From Palleronia sp. THAF1 (GTDB lineage: Bacteria > Pseudomonadota > Alphaproteobacteria > Rhodobacterales > Rhodobacteraceae), in contig NZ_CP045420.1 of the NCBI RefSeq assembly GCF_009363795.1, positions 911,001-975,000 on the forward strand: 64,000 nt of DNA, in the 5' to 3' direction. Below the pieces are notes generated by a model. It ran no database searches and was not told the DNA's origin. It saw only the letters and a list, made by a program, of their open reading frames with translations. How positions within the stretch are numbered: the stretch's first letter is position 1; each line of letters starts with the position of its first letter. This document shows, one piece after another, positions 8,303 to 16,565 of this stretch. The translations under genes were made by a program, and so were the position numbers.

Positions 8303-8352
8303 CGAGGGGCGCTGCCCCTCGCGCTCCCCGAGGTATTTCAAGAACGATGAAG
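8303..8352 (+). repeat. Dispersed intergenic repeat copy A with terminator-like dyad
   Basis: Stem CGAGGGGC (8303-8310) / GCCCCTCG (8314-8321) with a 3-nt loop, then CGCTCCCCGAGGTATTTCAA and GAACGATGAAG. The same order (GGGGCGCTGCCCC, CTCCCCGAGGTA, GAACNATGAA) recurs in reverse at 32344-32402 and 57604-57659. It sits between the convergent genes yebC and the zinc-finger protein, so it may serve as a bidirectional terminator without a U-tract. Confidence 0.6.
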
Positions 8353-8359
8353 AGGCAGC

Positions 8360-8632
8360 CTATTTCAGCTGGCTGTCCTTCGACCCACGGCGATTGAAGC
8401 CACCGCGCGCTTGCTTCGTGCTGTCGCGCCCGGACTGACATTCGACGCATAGCTGTACACCCGGCAGGGCCTCGCGCCGACGCTCCGGGATCGGCTCGTC
8501 GCATTCGGCGCAAAACGCGGCGGACGGCAGGTCCGACACCCGCCGCGACGCCTTCAGCCGCGCCAGCTCGTCGCTGATCGAGGCTTCGATCTGTTCGCTT
8601 ACTGCGCCATCGCGCGCCCATCCACCGGCCAT
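8360..8632 (-). CDS. DksA/TraR-type zinc-finger protein (small)
   Basis: 90 aa from ATG at 8630-8632, which has a strong GGAGAG 6 nt upstream; this decides against a 17-residue longer form. A helical N-terminal half (ISDELARLKASRR) leads to a C4 zinc finger, FCAECDEPIPERRREALPG followed by LCVECQ, typical of the short TraR/DksA (YbiI-like) proteins that bind the RNA polymerase secondary channel or act in regulation. The C-terminus is basic (QARGGFNRRGSKDSQLK). The coiled-coil tip acidic residues of true DksA are not evident, so a ppGpp-coregulator role is uncertain. Convergent with yebC. Confidence 0.82.
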   Translation of the reverse strand: MAGGWARDGAVSEQIEASISDELARLKASRRVSDLPSAAFCAECDEPIPERRREALPGVQLCVECQSGRDSTKQARGGFNRRGSKDSQLK

Positions 8633-8766
8633 GATACTCTCCTTGCTTGGATGAAAGATCGGGTCGGGTAGGGCTTCGGTCAAGGGCGTGATACGTCATG
8701 CAAGTTGATGATCGCGCCGAGAAAACAGCAGTTTCCAAGGCGATCCCCGGCGCTTAGCACTGGTGC

Positions 8767-9363
8767 ATGACCTCGCTGATCTCTGGCTTCGCACTCGGCT
8801 TTTCCCTGATCCTCGCCATCGGTGCGCAAAATGCGTTCGTGCTGCGCCAAGGTCTGCGGCGATCCCACGTGTTCGCGGTCTCGCTGACCTGCGCGCTGTC
8901 CGACGCCATCCTGATCGCCGCAGGCGTCGCGGGCTTTGGTTGGCTGGTCGAAGCAGCGCCATGGATCGCGCCGGTGTTCACTTATGGCGGTGCGGCGTTC
9001 CTGCTGGTCTACGGCGCGATGGCACTGCGCTCGGCTTGGCGCGGCGGGCAAGCGTTGGAAGCCGCGGACGAACGCGCGGGCGGGATGCGCCGCGCGGTGC
9101 TGACCTGCCTCGCGCTGACGTGGCTGAACCCGCATGTCTATCTGGATACCGTCGTGCTGCTGGGATCGGTCTCCAGCCAAGCGGAAAGCGCGCTGCGCTT
9201 TGGCATTGGCGCGGTCACGGCGTCATTCGTCTTTTTCTTCGCGCTGGGCTACGGCGCGCGGCTGCTGTCGCCCGTTTTCGCGCAGCCCCGTGCGTGGCGG
9301 GTGCTGGACGTCGTCGTCGGCCTGACCATGTGGGCGCTGGCCTTGAAGCTGGTGCTGGGATGA
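8767..9363 (+). CDS. LysE/ArgO-family amino-acid exporter
   Basis: 198 aa inner-membrane protein with six predicted helices, the family norm. The N-terminal motif GFSLILAIGAQNAFVLRQGL (about 8-27) and the mid-protein LTWLNPHVYLDTVVLLG (about 117-133) are LysE/ArgO signatures, closest to the basic amino-acid (arginine/lysine) exporter branch. Its stop overlaps the start of the next DMT exporter gene by 4 nt (ATGA), so the two exporters are translationally coupled. No LysG/ArgP-type LysR regulator lies beside it in the window. Confidence 0.9.
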   Translation: MTSLISGFALGFSLILAIGAQNAFVLRQGLRRSHVFAVSLTCALSDAILIAAGVAGFGWLVEAAPWIAPVFTYGGAAFLLVYGAMALRSAWRGGQALEAADERAGGMRRAVLTCLALTWLNPHVYLDTVVLLGSVSSQAESALRFGIGAVTASFVFFFALGYGARLLSPVFAQPRAWRVLDVVVGLTMWALALKLVLG

Positions 9364-10244
9364 GCGCGCCGTCGCGGCCCGTGGCCGGAGTGCTGTGGAT
9401 GGTCCTGACGGGCCTGCTGTTCGTCGGTGTCACTGCGACCGTCAAGCATCTGGGCGACCGTGTGCCCGCGCCGCAGGCCGCCTTCCTGCGTTACGTATTG
9501 GGGCTGTTCTTCCTGCTGCCGCTTTGGCGCCAGATCGCTGGCGCGCCCTTCGATGCGCGCCACCTGCGGCTATATGCGGGGCGGGGCGTCCTGCACGCCA
9601 TTGGGGTGTCCATGTGGTTCTACGCGATGACCCGCATCCCCATCGCAGAGGTGACGGCGCTGAATTACCTCTCGCCGATCTATATCACCATCGGTGCGGC
9701 GCTGTTCTTGGGAGAGCGGTTCAGCTGGCCGCGCATGGTTGCGATCCTAGCGGCATTGGTCGGTGTCGCGCTGATCCTGCGGCCCGGTTTTCGTGCGGTC
9801 GATCTTGGGCATTTGGCGATGCTGGGCACCGCGCTTTTGTTCGCGGGGTCCTACCTGATCGCCAAGGTCCTGTCGGACGAGGTGAAGCCGTCCATCGTCG
9901 TCGCGATGCTGTCGATCTGGACGACCGTGGGACTGGCCCCGATGGCGCTGGCGGTATGGGTCTGGCCTAGCTGGGATGAGTTGGGGTGGCTGTTCCTTGT
10001 CGCCAGTCTGGCGACGACCGGACATTTCACCATGACGCTGGCATTCCAGTCAGCACCGATCAGCGTGACGCAGCCGATCACCTTCCTGCAACTGGTCTGG
10101 GCAACATTGGTGGGCTGGTGGGTCTTCAGCGAAGGCATCGACGCCTTCGTCGTCGCAGGCGGCGCGATCATCGTGGGATCGGTCGTCGTCATCTCAATCC
10201 GGGAGGCGCGGCAGAAGCGCCGCACGCCACCCGTCGCGCTATGA
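9360..10244 (+). CDS. DMT-superfamily (EamA) transporter
   Basis: 294 aa, ten hydrophobic helices in two EamA repeats (about 8-140 and 150-280). ATG at 9360 overlaps the exporter stop (ATGA), fixing the start; longer upstream readings would run through the LysE gene in another frame. Motifs such as NYLSPIYITIGAALFLGERF (about 102-121) are typical of the S-adenosylmethionine-uptake/RarD-like bacterial DMT group, but the substrate cannot be inferred. The C-terminus is basic and cytosolic (REARQKRR). Confidence 0.87.
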   Translation: MSAPSRPVAGVLWMVLTGLLFVGVTATVKHLGDRVPAPQAAFLRYVLGLFFLLPLWRQIAGAPFDARHLRLYAGRGVLHAIGVSMWFYAMTRIPIAEVTALNYLSPIYITIGAALFLGERFSWPRMVAILAALVGVALILRPGFRAVDLGHLAMLGTALLFAGSYLIAKVLSDEVKPSIVVAMLSIWTTVGLAPMALAVWVWPSWDELGWLFLVASLATTGHFTMTLAFQSAPISVTQPITFLQLVWATLVGWWVFSEGIDAFVVAGGAIIVGSVVVISIREARQKRRTPPVAL

Positions 10245-10245
10245 T

Positions 10246-10800
10246 TTAGGCTTCGCAGACGTTCACAAGGCTTTCGTAGCGGCGCACGATCCAACCGGGG
10301 GCGTCGTCGGGCAGCGACTCGTCGATGGTGGATTCGGATCGGGCGAAGATGTTGGCGGTGCGCGAGTTTTCCACCACGTCCATCGTTTCTGTTACGGCGA
10401 CGCGGTCGTAGACCACGAAGGCGACCGCCACCAGAACGACACCGCGCGCGACACCGAAGAGGAACCCAAGCCCCCGATCAATCGGGCCAAGCGCCGACTC
10501 TTGTACGGCACCCGATAGGATCGGGGTAAAGATCGACACGACCACCAACATTACGGCGAAGACCGCTGCGAACGCAAAGATGATCGACAGCTCGCAGCTG
10601 TCGCCCAGATAACGGTCGAGCACGGGAATCTGCCGGACGAGCGGCTGGGCAGAGGCTGCAAGCGCGAAGGCGACGATGCCTGATACGATCCAGCCGGCGA
10701 TGGCCATGCCTTCCCGCACGAACCCACGCGAATAGGCTAGGATCGCCGAGACCACGATGATGAAGCCGACGACACCGTCGATGATCGTGAAACCGTCCAT
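10246..10800 (-). CDS. cvpA: CvpA family membrane protein
   Basis: 184 aa with four to five membrane helices. The N-terminal segment TIIDGVVGFIIVVSAILAYSRGFVREG (first 20 residues of the motif TIIDGVVGFIIVVSAILAYS) and IAGWIVSGIVAF match CvpA (colicin V production / peptidoglycan-stress envelope protein). The last 45 residues are a soluble tail ending in a conserved-looking WIVRRYESLV. It lies 12 bp downstream of radA on the same strand, a conserved neighbour pair in this group (often followed by purF, which is not here; the gene instead ends convergent to a transporter). Role: inner-membrane protein needed for envelope homeostasis; mechanism unknown. Confidence 0.9.
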   Translation of the reverse strand: MDGFTIIDGVVGFIIVVSAILAYSRGFVREGMAIAGWIVSGIVAFALAASAQPLVRQIPVLDRYLGDSCELSIIFAFAAVFAVMLVVVSIFTPILSGAVQESALGPIDRGLGFLFGVARGVVLVAVAFVVYDRVAVTETMDVVENSRTANIFARSESTIDESLPDDAPGWIVRRYESLVNVCEA

Positions 10801-10812
10801 GTATGGCTCTCC

Positions 10813-12177
10813 TTAGCCTGCGCCGAAAATGTCGCCTACCAGCGCTGCAAGATCGGGGAAGGGGCGCACGGCCATACCCTCGATCTTCAGCGACCGGGAC
10901 TGCGTCGGCGCGATCGCGCTGGAGAAACCAAGTTTGGCGGCTTCTTTCAACCTGTTTTCCGCTTGGGCGGCGGGGCGCAGCGCACCCGACAGGCTTATTT
11001 CACCGAAGATGACCGTTTTCGGGGGCAATGCCACGTCTTCACGGGCCGAAAGCAGGGCAGCAGCGACGGCCAGATCGGCGGCGGGTTCACGCACGCGCAG
11101 GCCGCCCGCGACGTTCAGATAGACGTCGAGGCCCGAAAACGGGATCGCACAGCGTGATTCCAGCACCGCCAGGATCATCGCCAATCGCCCGCCATCCCAC
11201 CCGACGGTGGAGCGTCGCGGCTGACTGTGGGGGGTGGGCGCGACCAGCGCCTGTATCTCACACAGCACGGGGCGAGACCCTTCGATGCCTGCGAAGACGG
11301 CCATGCCGGGTTGGGGCGTTTCATGCTCGCCCAGGAACAGGGCAGAGGGGTTGGACACTTCCGCCAGCCCACTGCCGGTCATCTCGAACACGCCGATCTC
11401 ATCCGCGGGGCCGAAACGGTTCTTCACGGCGCGCAAGATGCGGTAGGGGTGGCCGCGCTCGCCTTCGAAATACAGGACCGTATCGACCATATGCTCGACC
11501 ACGCGGGGACCGGCGATCTGGCCTTCCTTGGTGACGTGGCCGACCAGAACGACGGCGATGCCGTGGCGCTTGGCGAAGGTCGTCAGTTCATGTGCGGCAG
11601 CGCGGACCTGACTGACCGATCCTGGGGCGCTGTCGACATTGTCGGCCCACATCGTCTGGATCGAATCGATGATGGCCAGGTCGGGCTTTTCCTTTTCCAG
11701 CGTGGTCAGGATGTTGCGCAGGTTCGTTTCTGCCGCCAACCGCACGGGCGCGTCCGACAGGCCAAGACGACCCGCGCGCATCCGCACCTGTGCCGTCGCT
11801 TCCTCACCGCTGACGTAGATGCAGGACACGCCCGACCGCGCGAAGCTGGCGGCGGCCTGCAGAAGCAGCGTGGATTTGCCGATGCCCGGATCGCCGCCGA
11901 CAAGGATCGCGGACGCAGGCACCAGACCGCCGCCCAGCACGCGGTCCAGCTCGGCGATGCCAGAGGTTTCGCGTGGCGGCGGTGTTTCCGAACCGGCCAG
12001 ATCGTTCAGCACCATGCCTTTGCCGCGCTTGGTCCCAAGGGATTTGGCGGCGGGGCCAGAGGACAGGGGCACTTCTTCGACGATGGAGTTCCAAGCGCCG
12101 CACGCATCGCAACGGCCCGACCACTTGGAGTGTGCCGCGCCGCAGGATTGGCAGATGTAAGAGGGAGTTTTCGCCAT
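10813..12177 (-). CDS. radA: DNA repair ATPase RadA (Sms)
   Basis: 454 aa, the normal length. N-terminal C4 zinc ribbon (CQSCGAAHSKWSGRCDACG, residues about 9-27), RecA-like core with Walker A GGDPGIGKST (about 93-102), Walker B-type LAIIDSIQTMW, the RadA-specific KNRFG motif (VKNRFGPADEIG at about 255), and a C-terminal Lon-protease-like domain (about 290-454). It acts in branch migration and recombination intermediate processing in the cytosol. A GC-rich stem sits just before its ribosome site (AAGG, 7 nt upstream of ATG). Confidence 0.97.
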   Translation of the reverse strand: MAKTPSYICQSCGAAHSKWSGRCDACGAWNSIVEEVPLSSGPAAKSLGTKRGKGMVLNDLAGSETPPPRETSGIAELDRVLGGGLVPASAILVGGDPGIGKSTLLLQAAASFARSGVSCIYVSGEEATAQVRMRAGRLGLSDAPVRLAAETNLRNILTTLEKEKPDLAIIDSIQTMWADNVDSAPGSVSQVRAAAHELTTFAKRHGIAVVLVGHVTKEGQIAGPRVVEHMVDTVLYFEGERGHPYRILRAVKNRFGPADEIGVFEMTGSGLAEVSNPSALFLGEHETPQPGMAVFAGIEGSRPVLCEIQALVAPTPHSQPRRSTVGWDGGRLAMILAVLESRCAIPFSGLDVYLNVAGGLRVREPAADLAVAAALLSAREDVALPPKTVIFGEISLSGALRPAAQAENRLKEAAKLGFSSAIAPTQSRSLKIEGMAVRPFPDLAALVGDIFGAG

Positions 12178-12210
12178 GCCGCCTTTTGCCCCCGTAACGC
12201 GGGGGCGGCA
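12178..12210 (-). promoter_or_regulatory. Hairpin in the radA ribosome-binding region
   Basis: On the minus strand, GCCCCCG (12206-12200) and CGGGGGC (12194-12188) form a perfect 7-bp stem with loop CGTTA, followed by AAAAGGCGGC and the radA ATG. An alternative pairing of upstream GCCGCC with GGCGGC would cover the ribosome site. The A-run, not a U-run, follows in the transcript, so it is not a standard terminator. Confidence 0.4.
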
Positions 12211-12216
12211 AGCGGG

Positions 12217-12981
12217 TTACTCGGCGGCGGTGGCGTGGGGCAGGGCGATGACGTTTCCACCCTTCATCGGGCGCACGAAACCCAGCGTCGACAGCAGGTC
12301 GCCGTATTCGTCTTCCAACTGCGCCAGACGGCTTTCCATTGCGGCTTCTTCGATCTCGACGTCCTGTGTAAGGCGGCGCAACTCGCGGCTGACGGTTAAC
12401 GCATGTTCGATCCGCTCTTCGAACAGGCCGATCTCCTCGACGCGGTGGGCCAGAAAACCACGGGCGCGGGCGACGTTCTCGTCCGAGTAAATTTGGGCGA
12501 TATCGCGTGAGGCGTAGGACATTTCTGCCGCGGCCTCGAGCACTTCCGGCTCTAGCTCTGCCAGATCGGGGTGATAGCGCAGGTAGTTCATACGCTCTTT
12601 GACGGAGTCGTATTCGGACGACAGCTTGAACGTATCAGCACGGTCGGCCTGATGGCAGAAGTGATAAGCCTCTGCCACATCCGACATTGAGATTGCGAAA
12701 TCTCGGTGGCTGCGTTCCAGTCGCAGAACGCGGAAGCCCGATGGCATCGCCGACAGGATGGTCAGAAGCAGCAACACAACTGCGAATTGGACGACCAGAC
12801 CGGCCTGGGGATACACGACGTCGCCGAACTGCAAAGGCAGCGTCAGATAGGGAAGGTAGCCAAATGCCGCAGCAAGCGTTGCGCCAGCCACCGCCGCCGT
12901 GGCAGTGAACAGGATTGCGGTTGCAACCCACTGAAAATATGCCGAAATCGGCTGGTTCCGCTTTGCCGTTGTGCGATACAT
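12217..12981 (-). CDS. Conserved membrane-anchored coiled-coil protein, function unknown
   Basis: 254 aa from ATG at 12979-12981, chosen because GGGGGAA lies about 8 nt upstream; a longer form from 13029 would add 16 residues. Two hydrophobic helices (about 16-45 and 55-85) anchor the protein. The remaining about 165 residues are charged and helical, with heptad-like Glu/Arg/Leu stretches (EEIGLFEERIEHALTVSREL; EIEEAAMESRLAQLEDEYG), predicting a coiled coil in the cytosol. No catalytic motif seen. It sits between alr and radA in a replication/repair gene block; some annotation pipelines name such Roseobacter proteins DNA repair proteins from context, which the sequence itself does not show. 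Confidence 0.75.
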   Translation of the reverse strand: MYRTTAKRNQPISAYFQWVATAILFTATAAVAGATLAAAFGYLPYLTLPLQFGDVVYPQAGLVVQFAVVLLLLTILSAMPSGFRVLRLERSHRDFAISMSDVAEAYHFCHQADRADTFKLSSEYDSVKERMNYLRYHPDLAELEPEVLEAAAEMSYASRDIAQIYSDENVARARGFLAHRVEEIGLFEERIEHALTVSRELRRLTQDVEIEEAAMESRLAQLEDEYGDLLSTLGFVRPMKGGNVIALPHATAAE

Positions 12982-13073
12982 GGCGATTCCCCCAAGAACA
13001 TCGTCGGCGATAAGCCGCTCATGGGTCAATTGCTTTACGTGCAGGATTGTTCCGGAAAGATATGCGCAACCGC

Positions 13074-13094
13074 CAGTTGACCATTAGTCAACTG
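13074..13094. promoter_or_regulatory. Palindrome upstream of the coiled-coil membrane protein gene
   Basis: Perfect 8-bp arms CAGTTGAC (13074-13081) and GTCAACTG (13087-13094) separated by CATTA, in the 138-bp spacer between alr (whose stop is nearby) and the membrane protein gene. It is AT-rich relative to the surroundings and looks like a dimeric transcription-factor site. It lacks a T-tract, so a terminator is less likely. Confidence 0.45.
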
Positions 13095-13119
13095 ATTTTC
13101 CACAAGAAACCATTTAGGA

Positions 13120-14166
13120 TTATACGGCTGGCGAATCCTGTCGGTGATAGCGCACGCCAAGGCTGGTCAGGATCTCGTATCCGATGGTGCCTGCGGCCTC
13201 TGCCAGATCGTCGACGCTTTGCTCGGCGCAGAGAATATCCAGCGATTCTGGTATGCTATCAAGGTGGCTGACATCAGCCGTCAGCAGGTCCATGGACACG
13301 CGCCCGACCAATGGACAGGGCGTGCCATTCGCGAACAGCACCGCTTCGTTGCCCATCGCGCGGATCAAACCGTCGGCGTATCCCGCCGACAGGGTGGCGA
13401 CGCGCGTCGGCTCGTCCGCCATCCAGGAACCGCCGTAGCCCACGATCTCTCCGCCCGCGACTTCGCGCGTCTGTATGATCGGCAATGACAGGCGCACGAC
13501 GGGCGTTGCATCGGCAAACGGCTGCCCGCCGTAAAGACCGATGCCGGGGCGGGTCATGTCGAAATGGTAGTCTTCGCCCAAAAGGATACCGCCTGTCGCA
13601 GCGAGAGACCGCGGCGCGGCGATCCCGTCTGTCATCTTGCGGAATTGCCCTAGCTGGCGCGCGTTCATAGGATCGTCGGGCGCGTCGGCACAGGCGAGAT
13701 GGCTCATCACAAGGATCGGTGCGCGTTCCAGCACGATCGCGCGGGCGGCGTCCCATTCCACAGGCTCCAGCCCCATGCGGTTCATGCCGGTGTCCAGCTG
13801 TACACCGAAGGGATGGTCGGGCAGCCGCTCGAAATGACGGGTCAGCTGCTCGATGGAGTTCAGCATCGGGATCAGGTGCAGATCGCGCAGGGCGGCGGTG
13901 TCCGTCTCCATGTGGCCGGAGAAGACGCAGATCTCAGCATCTGGCCCCAAGGCCGCGCGGATCGCCGCGCCCTCTTCGGCCACCGCGATGAAGAAACGGC
14001 GCGCGCCCGCGTGCCAAAGAGTTTTCGCAACCCGTTCAACGCCCAGTCCGTAGCCGTCGGCCTTCACCGTCGCCGCCGTCAGGCAGTCCGAACCGGACAT
14101 GGCATCCAGCGCTCGCCAGTTGGCGGCCAGCGCGTTGAGATCAATATGAAGTGTTCCGGTTCCCAT
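13120..14166 (-). CDS. alr: Alanine racemase
   Basis: Pyridoxal-phosphate enzyme interconverting L- and D-alanine for peptidoglycan synthesis (cytosol). 348 aa. The PLP lysine is in [10 protein letters not shown] (about 33-42; most homologues have KADAYGHG, here Ala-Tyr is Gly-Tyr). The catalytic tyrosine region is [16 protein letters not shown] (about 254), and DTGMNRMG (about 124-131) is the typical substrate-site strand. Minus strand, 41 bp downstream of dnaB, so possibly in the same transcript. Confidence 0.94.
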   Translation of the reverse strand: MGTGTLHIDLNALAANWRALDAMSGSDCLTAATVKADGYGLGVERVAKTLWHAGARRFFIAVAEEGAAIRAALGPDAEICVFSGHMETDTAALRDLHLIPMLNSIEQLTRHFERLPDHPFGVQLDTGMNRMGLEPVEWDAARAIVLERAPILVMSHLACADAPDDPMNARQLGQFRKMTDGIAAPRSLAATGGILLGEDYHFDMTRPGIGLYGGQPFADATPVVRLSLPIIQTREVAGGEIVGYGGSWMADEPTRVATLSAGYADGLIRAMGNEAVLFANGTPCPLVGRVSMDLLTADVSHLDSIPESLDILCAEQSVDDLAEAAGTIGYEILTSLGVRYHRQDSPAV

Positions 14167-14207
14167 GGGGCTTCGTCCAACAGGCTTGAGGGCGCGTCAA
14201 GCCGCCA

Positions 14208-15698
14208 TTACATCCGGTCGTCCGACCCCTGCTGCCACGGCTGCACAAGGTTGCCGAAGCGCGTGAACTGGCCTTCGAACGCCAGATCGACCGAGCCGAT
14301 GGGGCCGTGGCGCTGCTTGCCGATGATGACCTCGGCCTTGCCATGCAGGCGAGACATCTCGTCCTGCCAGCTGGCCATCTTTTCGAGCTCGTGATCGCCC
14401 GGCTTTTCGCGTTCCTTATAGTATTCCTCGCGGAACACGAACATCACGACGTCCGCGTCCTGCTCGATCGAGCCGGACTCCCGCAGGTCGGACAGCTGTG
14501 GGCGCTTGTCTTCGCGGCTCTCGACCTGACGCGACAGCTGCGACAACGCGACGACAGGGATGTCCAACTCCTTGGCGATGGCCTTCAGACCCTGACTGAT
14601 CTCGGAGATTTCGTTCACGCGGTTCTCGGATCGGCCTGTGCCCTTCACGAGCTGCAGGTAGTCCACGAACAGCGCGTCCAGCCCGTGTTGACGCTTCAGG
14701 CGGCGCGCGCGGGCGGCAAGTTGGCTGATCGGCAGGGCAGGCGTGTCGTCGATATACAGGGGGCAAGCTTCCAGCGACTTCGCAGCCTCGACGAAGCGGC
14801 GGAATTCGACCTCGTTCATATCACCGCGGCGAATCTGCTCAGATGGCACCTGCGCGGCTTCGGACAGAATACGCGCGGCCAGTTGTTCGGCGCTCATTTC
14901 CAGGGAATAGAAGCCCACGACGCCACCATCCACCGCACCCTCGGTCCCGTCGGGCCTGATGCCCTTCTTGTAGGCCTTCGCGATGTTGAAGGCGACGTTC
15001 GTGGCCAGTGAGGTCTTACCCATGGACGGCCGGCCGGCCAGGATCAGCAGGTCAGACTTGTGCAGGCCACCCAGCTTCTTGTCCAAATCGATCAGGCCCG
15101 TGGATACGCCAGACAGGTTCCCGTCGCGCTGGTAGGCGGCGTTGGCGACGTTCACCGCATCGGTGACAGCGCGCAGGAATGACTGAAAGCCCTGGTTCAC
15201 CGCGCCTTGCTCGCCCAACTCATACAGGCGCTGCTCGGCATCCACGATCTGTTGACGCGGCTCGCTGTCGACCTCGACTTTACGGGCTTTGGCGGAAATC
15301 TCTTGGCCCAGGTCCATCAGCTTCCGCCGAATCGCCATATCGTAGATCATCTGGGCGTAATCACGCGCCGCATAGCTGCTGATCGCCGCCCCGGCGAGGC
15401 GCACAAGATAGGACGCGCCACCCAACTCCTGCAGGCCGGGATCGTCCTCTAAAAACGCCTTCAGCGTCACCGGAGAGGCCAGCGCTCCCTTGGCGATTCG
15501 CGCGACGGCGGCCTCATAGATGCGGCTGTGGACCGGATCGTAAAAGTGCGAGCCGTCGATGATCGGAGAAACGCGGTCGTAGATGTCGTTGTTGGTCAGA
15601 ATCGCGCCCAGAAGCTGCTGTTCGGCCTCGACGTTATGGGGCTGTAGCTCGGCGGGCGTGTCGCCTGCGTCCGGTGTGATCGTGGTGATGCTGTTCAT
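14208..15698 (-). CDS. dnaB: Replicative DNA helicase DnaB
   Basis: 496 aa. Start at ATG 15696-15698 (MNSITTITPD) with AGGGGT upstream; a 16-residue longer form is possible but unconserved in character. N-terminal DnaB domain (about 20-125, starting with PHNVEAEQQLLGAIL), linker helix, then RecA-like helicase domain with Walker A AGRPSMGKTSLA (about 220) and LFVDYLQLVKG (Walker B, about 340). C-terminal Arg-finger region DLRESGSIEQDADVVMFV (about 400-417) is intact. No intein or insertion. Hexameric helicase that unwinds the fork, recruited through DnaA/loader. Confidence 0.97.
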   Translation of the reverse strand: MNSITTITPDAGDTPAELQPHNVEAEQQLLGAILTNNDIYDRVSPIIDGSHFYDPVHSRIYEAAVARIAKGALASPVTLKAFLEDDPGLQELGGASYLVRLAGAAISSYAARDYAQMIYDMAIRRKLMDLGQEISAKARKVEVDSEPRQQIVDAEQRLYELGEQGAVNQGFQSFLRAVTDAVNVANAAYQRDGNLSGVSTGLIDLDKKLGGLHKSDLLILAGRPSMGKTSLATNVAFNIAKAYKKGIRPDGTEGAVDGGVVGFYSLEMSAEQLAARILSEAAQVPSEQIRRGDMNEVEFRRFVEAAKSLEACPLYIDDTPALPISQLAARARRLKRQHGLDALFVDYLQLVKGTGRSENRVNEISEISQGLKAIAKELDIPVVALSQLSRQVESREDKRPQLSDLRESGSIEQDADVVMFVFREEYYKEREKPGDHELEKMASWQDEMSRLHGKAEVIIGKQRHGPIGSVDLAFEGQFTRFGNLVQPWQQGSDDRM

Positions 15699-15875
15699 GG
15701 TCTGACCCCTGTCCGCTACTGTCCCCGTCGCGGTCGATAGCCCCATTTGGGGGGCGCAGGCAAATCCACCGCAATCGCGCGCCGCCTACCGCATGTCGCG
15801 ATGGGGACGAACCAACCTACCATATTCGCGGGCTGGGGCACAAAACTTCTGCACATGCTCACAGGCGGTGGAGAA

Positions 15876-16565
15876 CTATTTTTTCGCCTCTGGCATCCGT
15901 GCCGCCTGCCAACCGCGTGGGTCGTTCAGGAATACCTCGACACCGTCCATCGTGCTTGCGTCGAAGCTGCCCGACGCCTTCGCCTCGGCCAGGACGTCCC
16001 ACCACGTGCTGAGCGCATGCAGCGTTACGCCGTGGTCTCCAAGGGTCTTCGTGATCTCGGGGAAGATACCGTAAGAGAACAGGACGGCAGTGTGTTCGCA
16101 GGTGGCCCCGGTTTCGCGAATCGCGTCCACGAAGGACAGTTTCGATCCGCCGTCGGTCGTCATGTCCTCGACCAGCAGGACGCGCTGGCCTTCGGTCATC
16201 ACGCCTTCGATCCGGGCGTTGCGGCCGTAGCCTTTGGGCTTCTTGCGCACGTAGGTCATCGGCAGCGCCAGCCGTTCGGCCATCAGCGCGCCGAAGGGGA
16301 TGCCCGCCGTTTCGCCGCCCGCGACATTGTCGAACGCTTCGAACCCGGCGTCGCGCATGACGGTGACGGCCAGGAAGTCCATCAGGGTCGAACGGATGCG
16401 CGGGTAAGAGATCAGCTTGCGGCAGTCGATATAGGTGGGCGAGGGCAGGCCGCTGGCCAGAGTGAACGGATCATCGGGGCGAAAATGCACCGCCTCGATT
16501 TCCAGCAGCATCCGCGCGGTCAGGCGCGCGATCTCGGCGCGGTCTGGGAAGCCGGTGGGGATCAC
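15876..16565 (-). CDS. pyrE: Orotate phosphoribosyltransferase
   Basis: Transfers PRPP ribose-phosphate to orotate to make OMP in pyrimidine synthesis. 229 aa. PRPP-binding signature [14 protein letters not shown] at about 124-137, catalytic-loop lysines in [18 protein letters not shown] (about 99-116), and the orotate region [18 protein letters not shown] (about 39-56). Its ATG overlaps the glpX stop (4 nt), suggesting a glpX-pyrE transcript. The C-terminal extension ([16 protein letters not shown]) is common in alphaproteobacterial members. Confidence 0.95.
   Translation of the reverse strand: MIPTGFPDRAEIARLTARMLLEIEAVHFRPDDPFTLASGLPSPTYIDCRKLISYPRIRSTLMDFLAVTVMRDAGFEAFDNVAGGETAGIPFGALMAERLALPMTYVRKKPKGYGRNARIEGVMTEGQRVLLVEDMTTDGGSKLSFVDAIRETGATCEHTAVLFSYGIFPEITKTLGDHGVTLHALSTWWDVLAEAKASGSFDASTMDGVEVFLNDPRGWQAARMPEAKK

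Noticed and set aside
15741-15752. CCCCATTTGGGG palindrome upstream of dnaB
   Set aside because: Short arms of five bases in GC-rich DNA are expected often by chance, and no second element supports a regulatory role.
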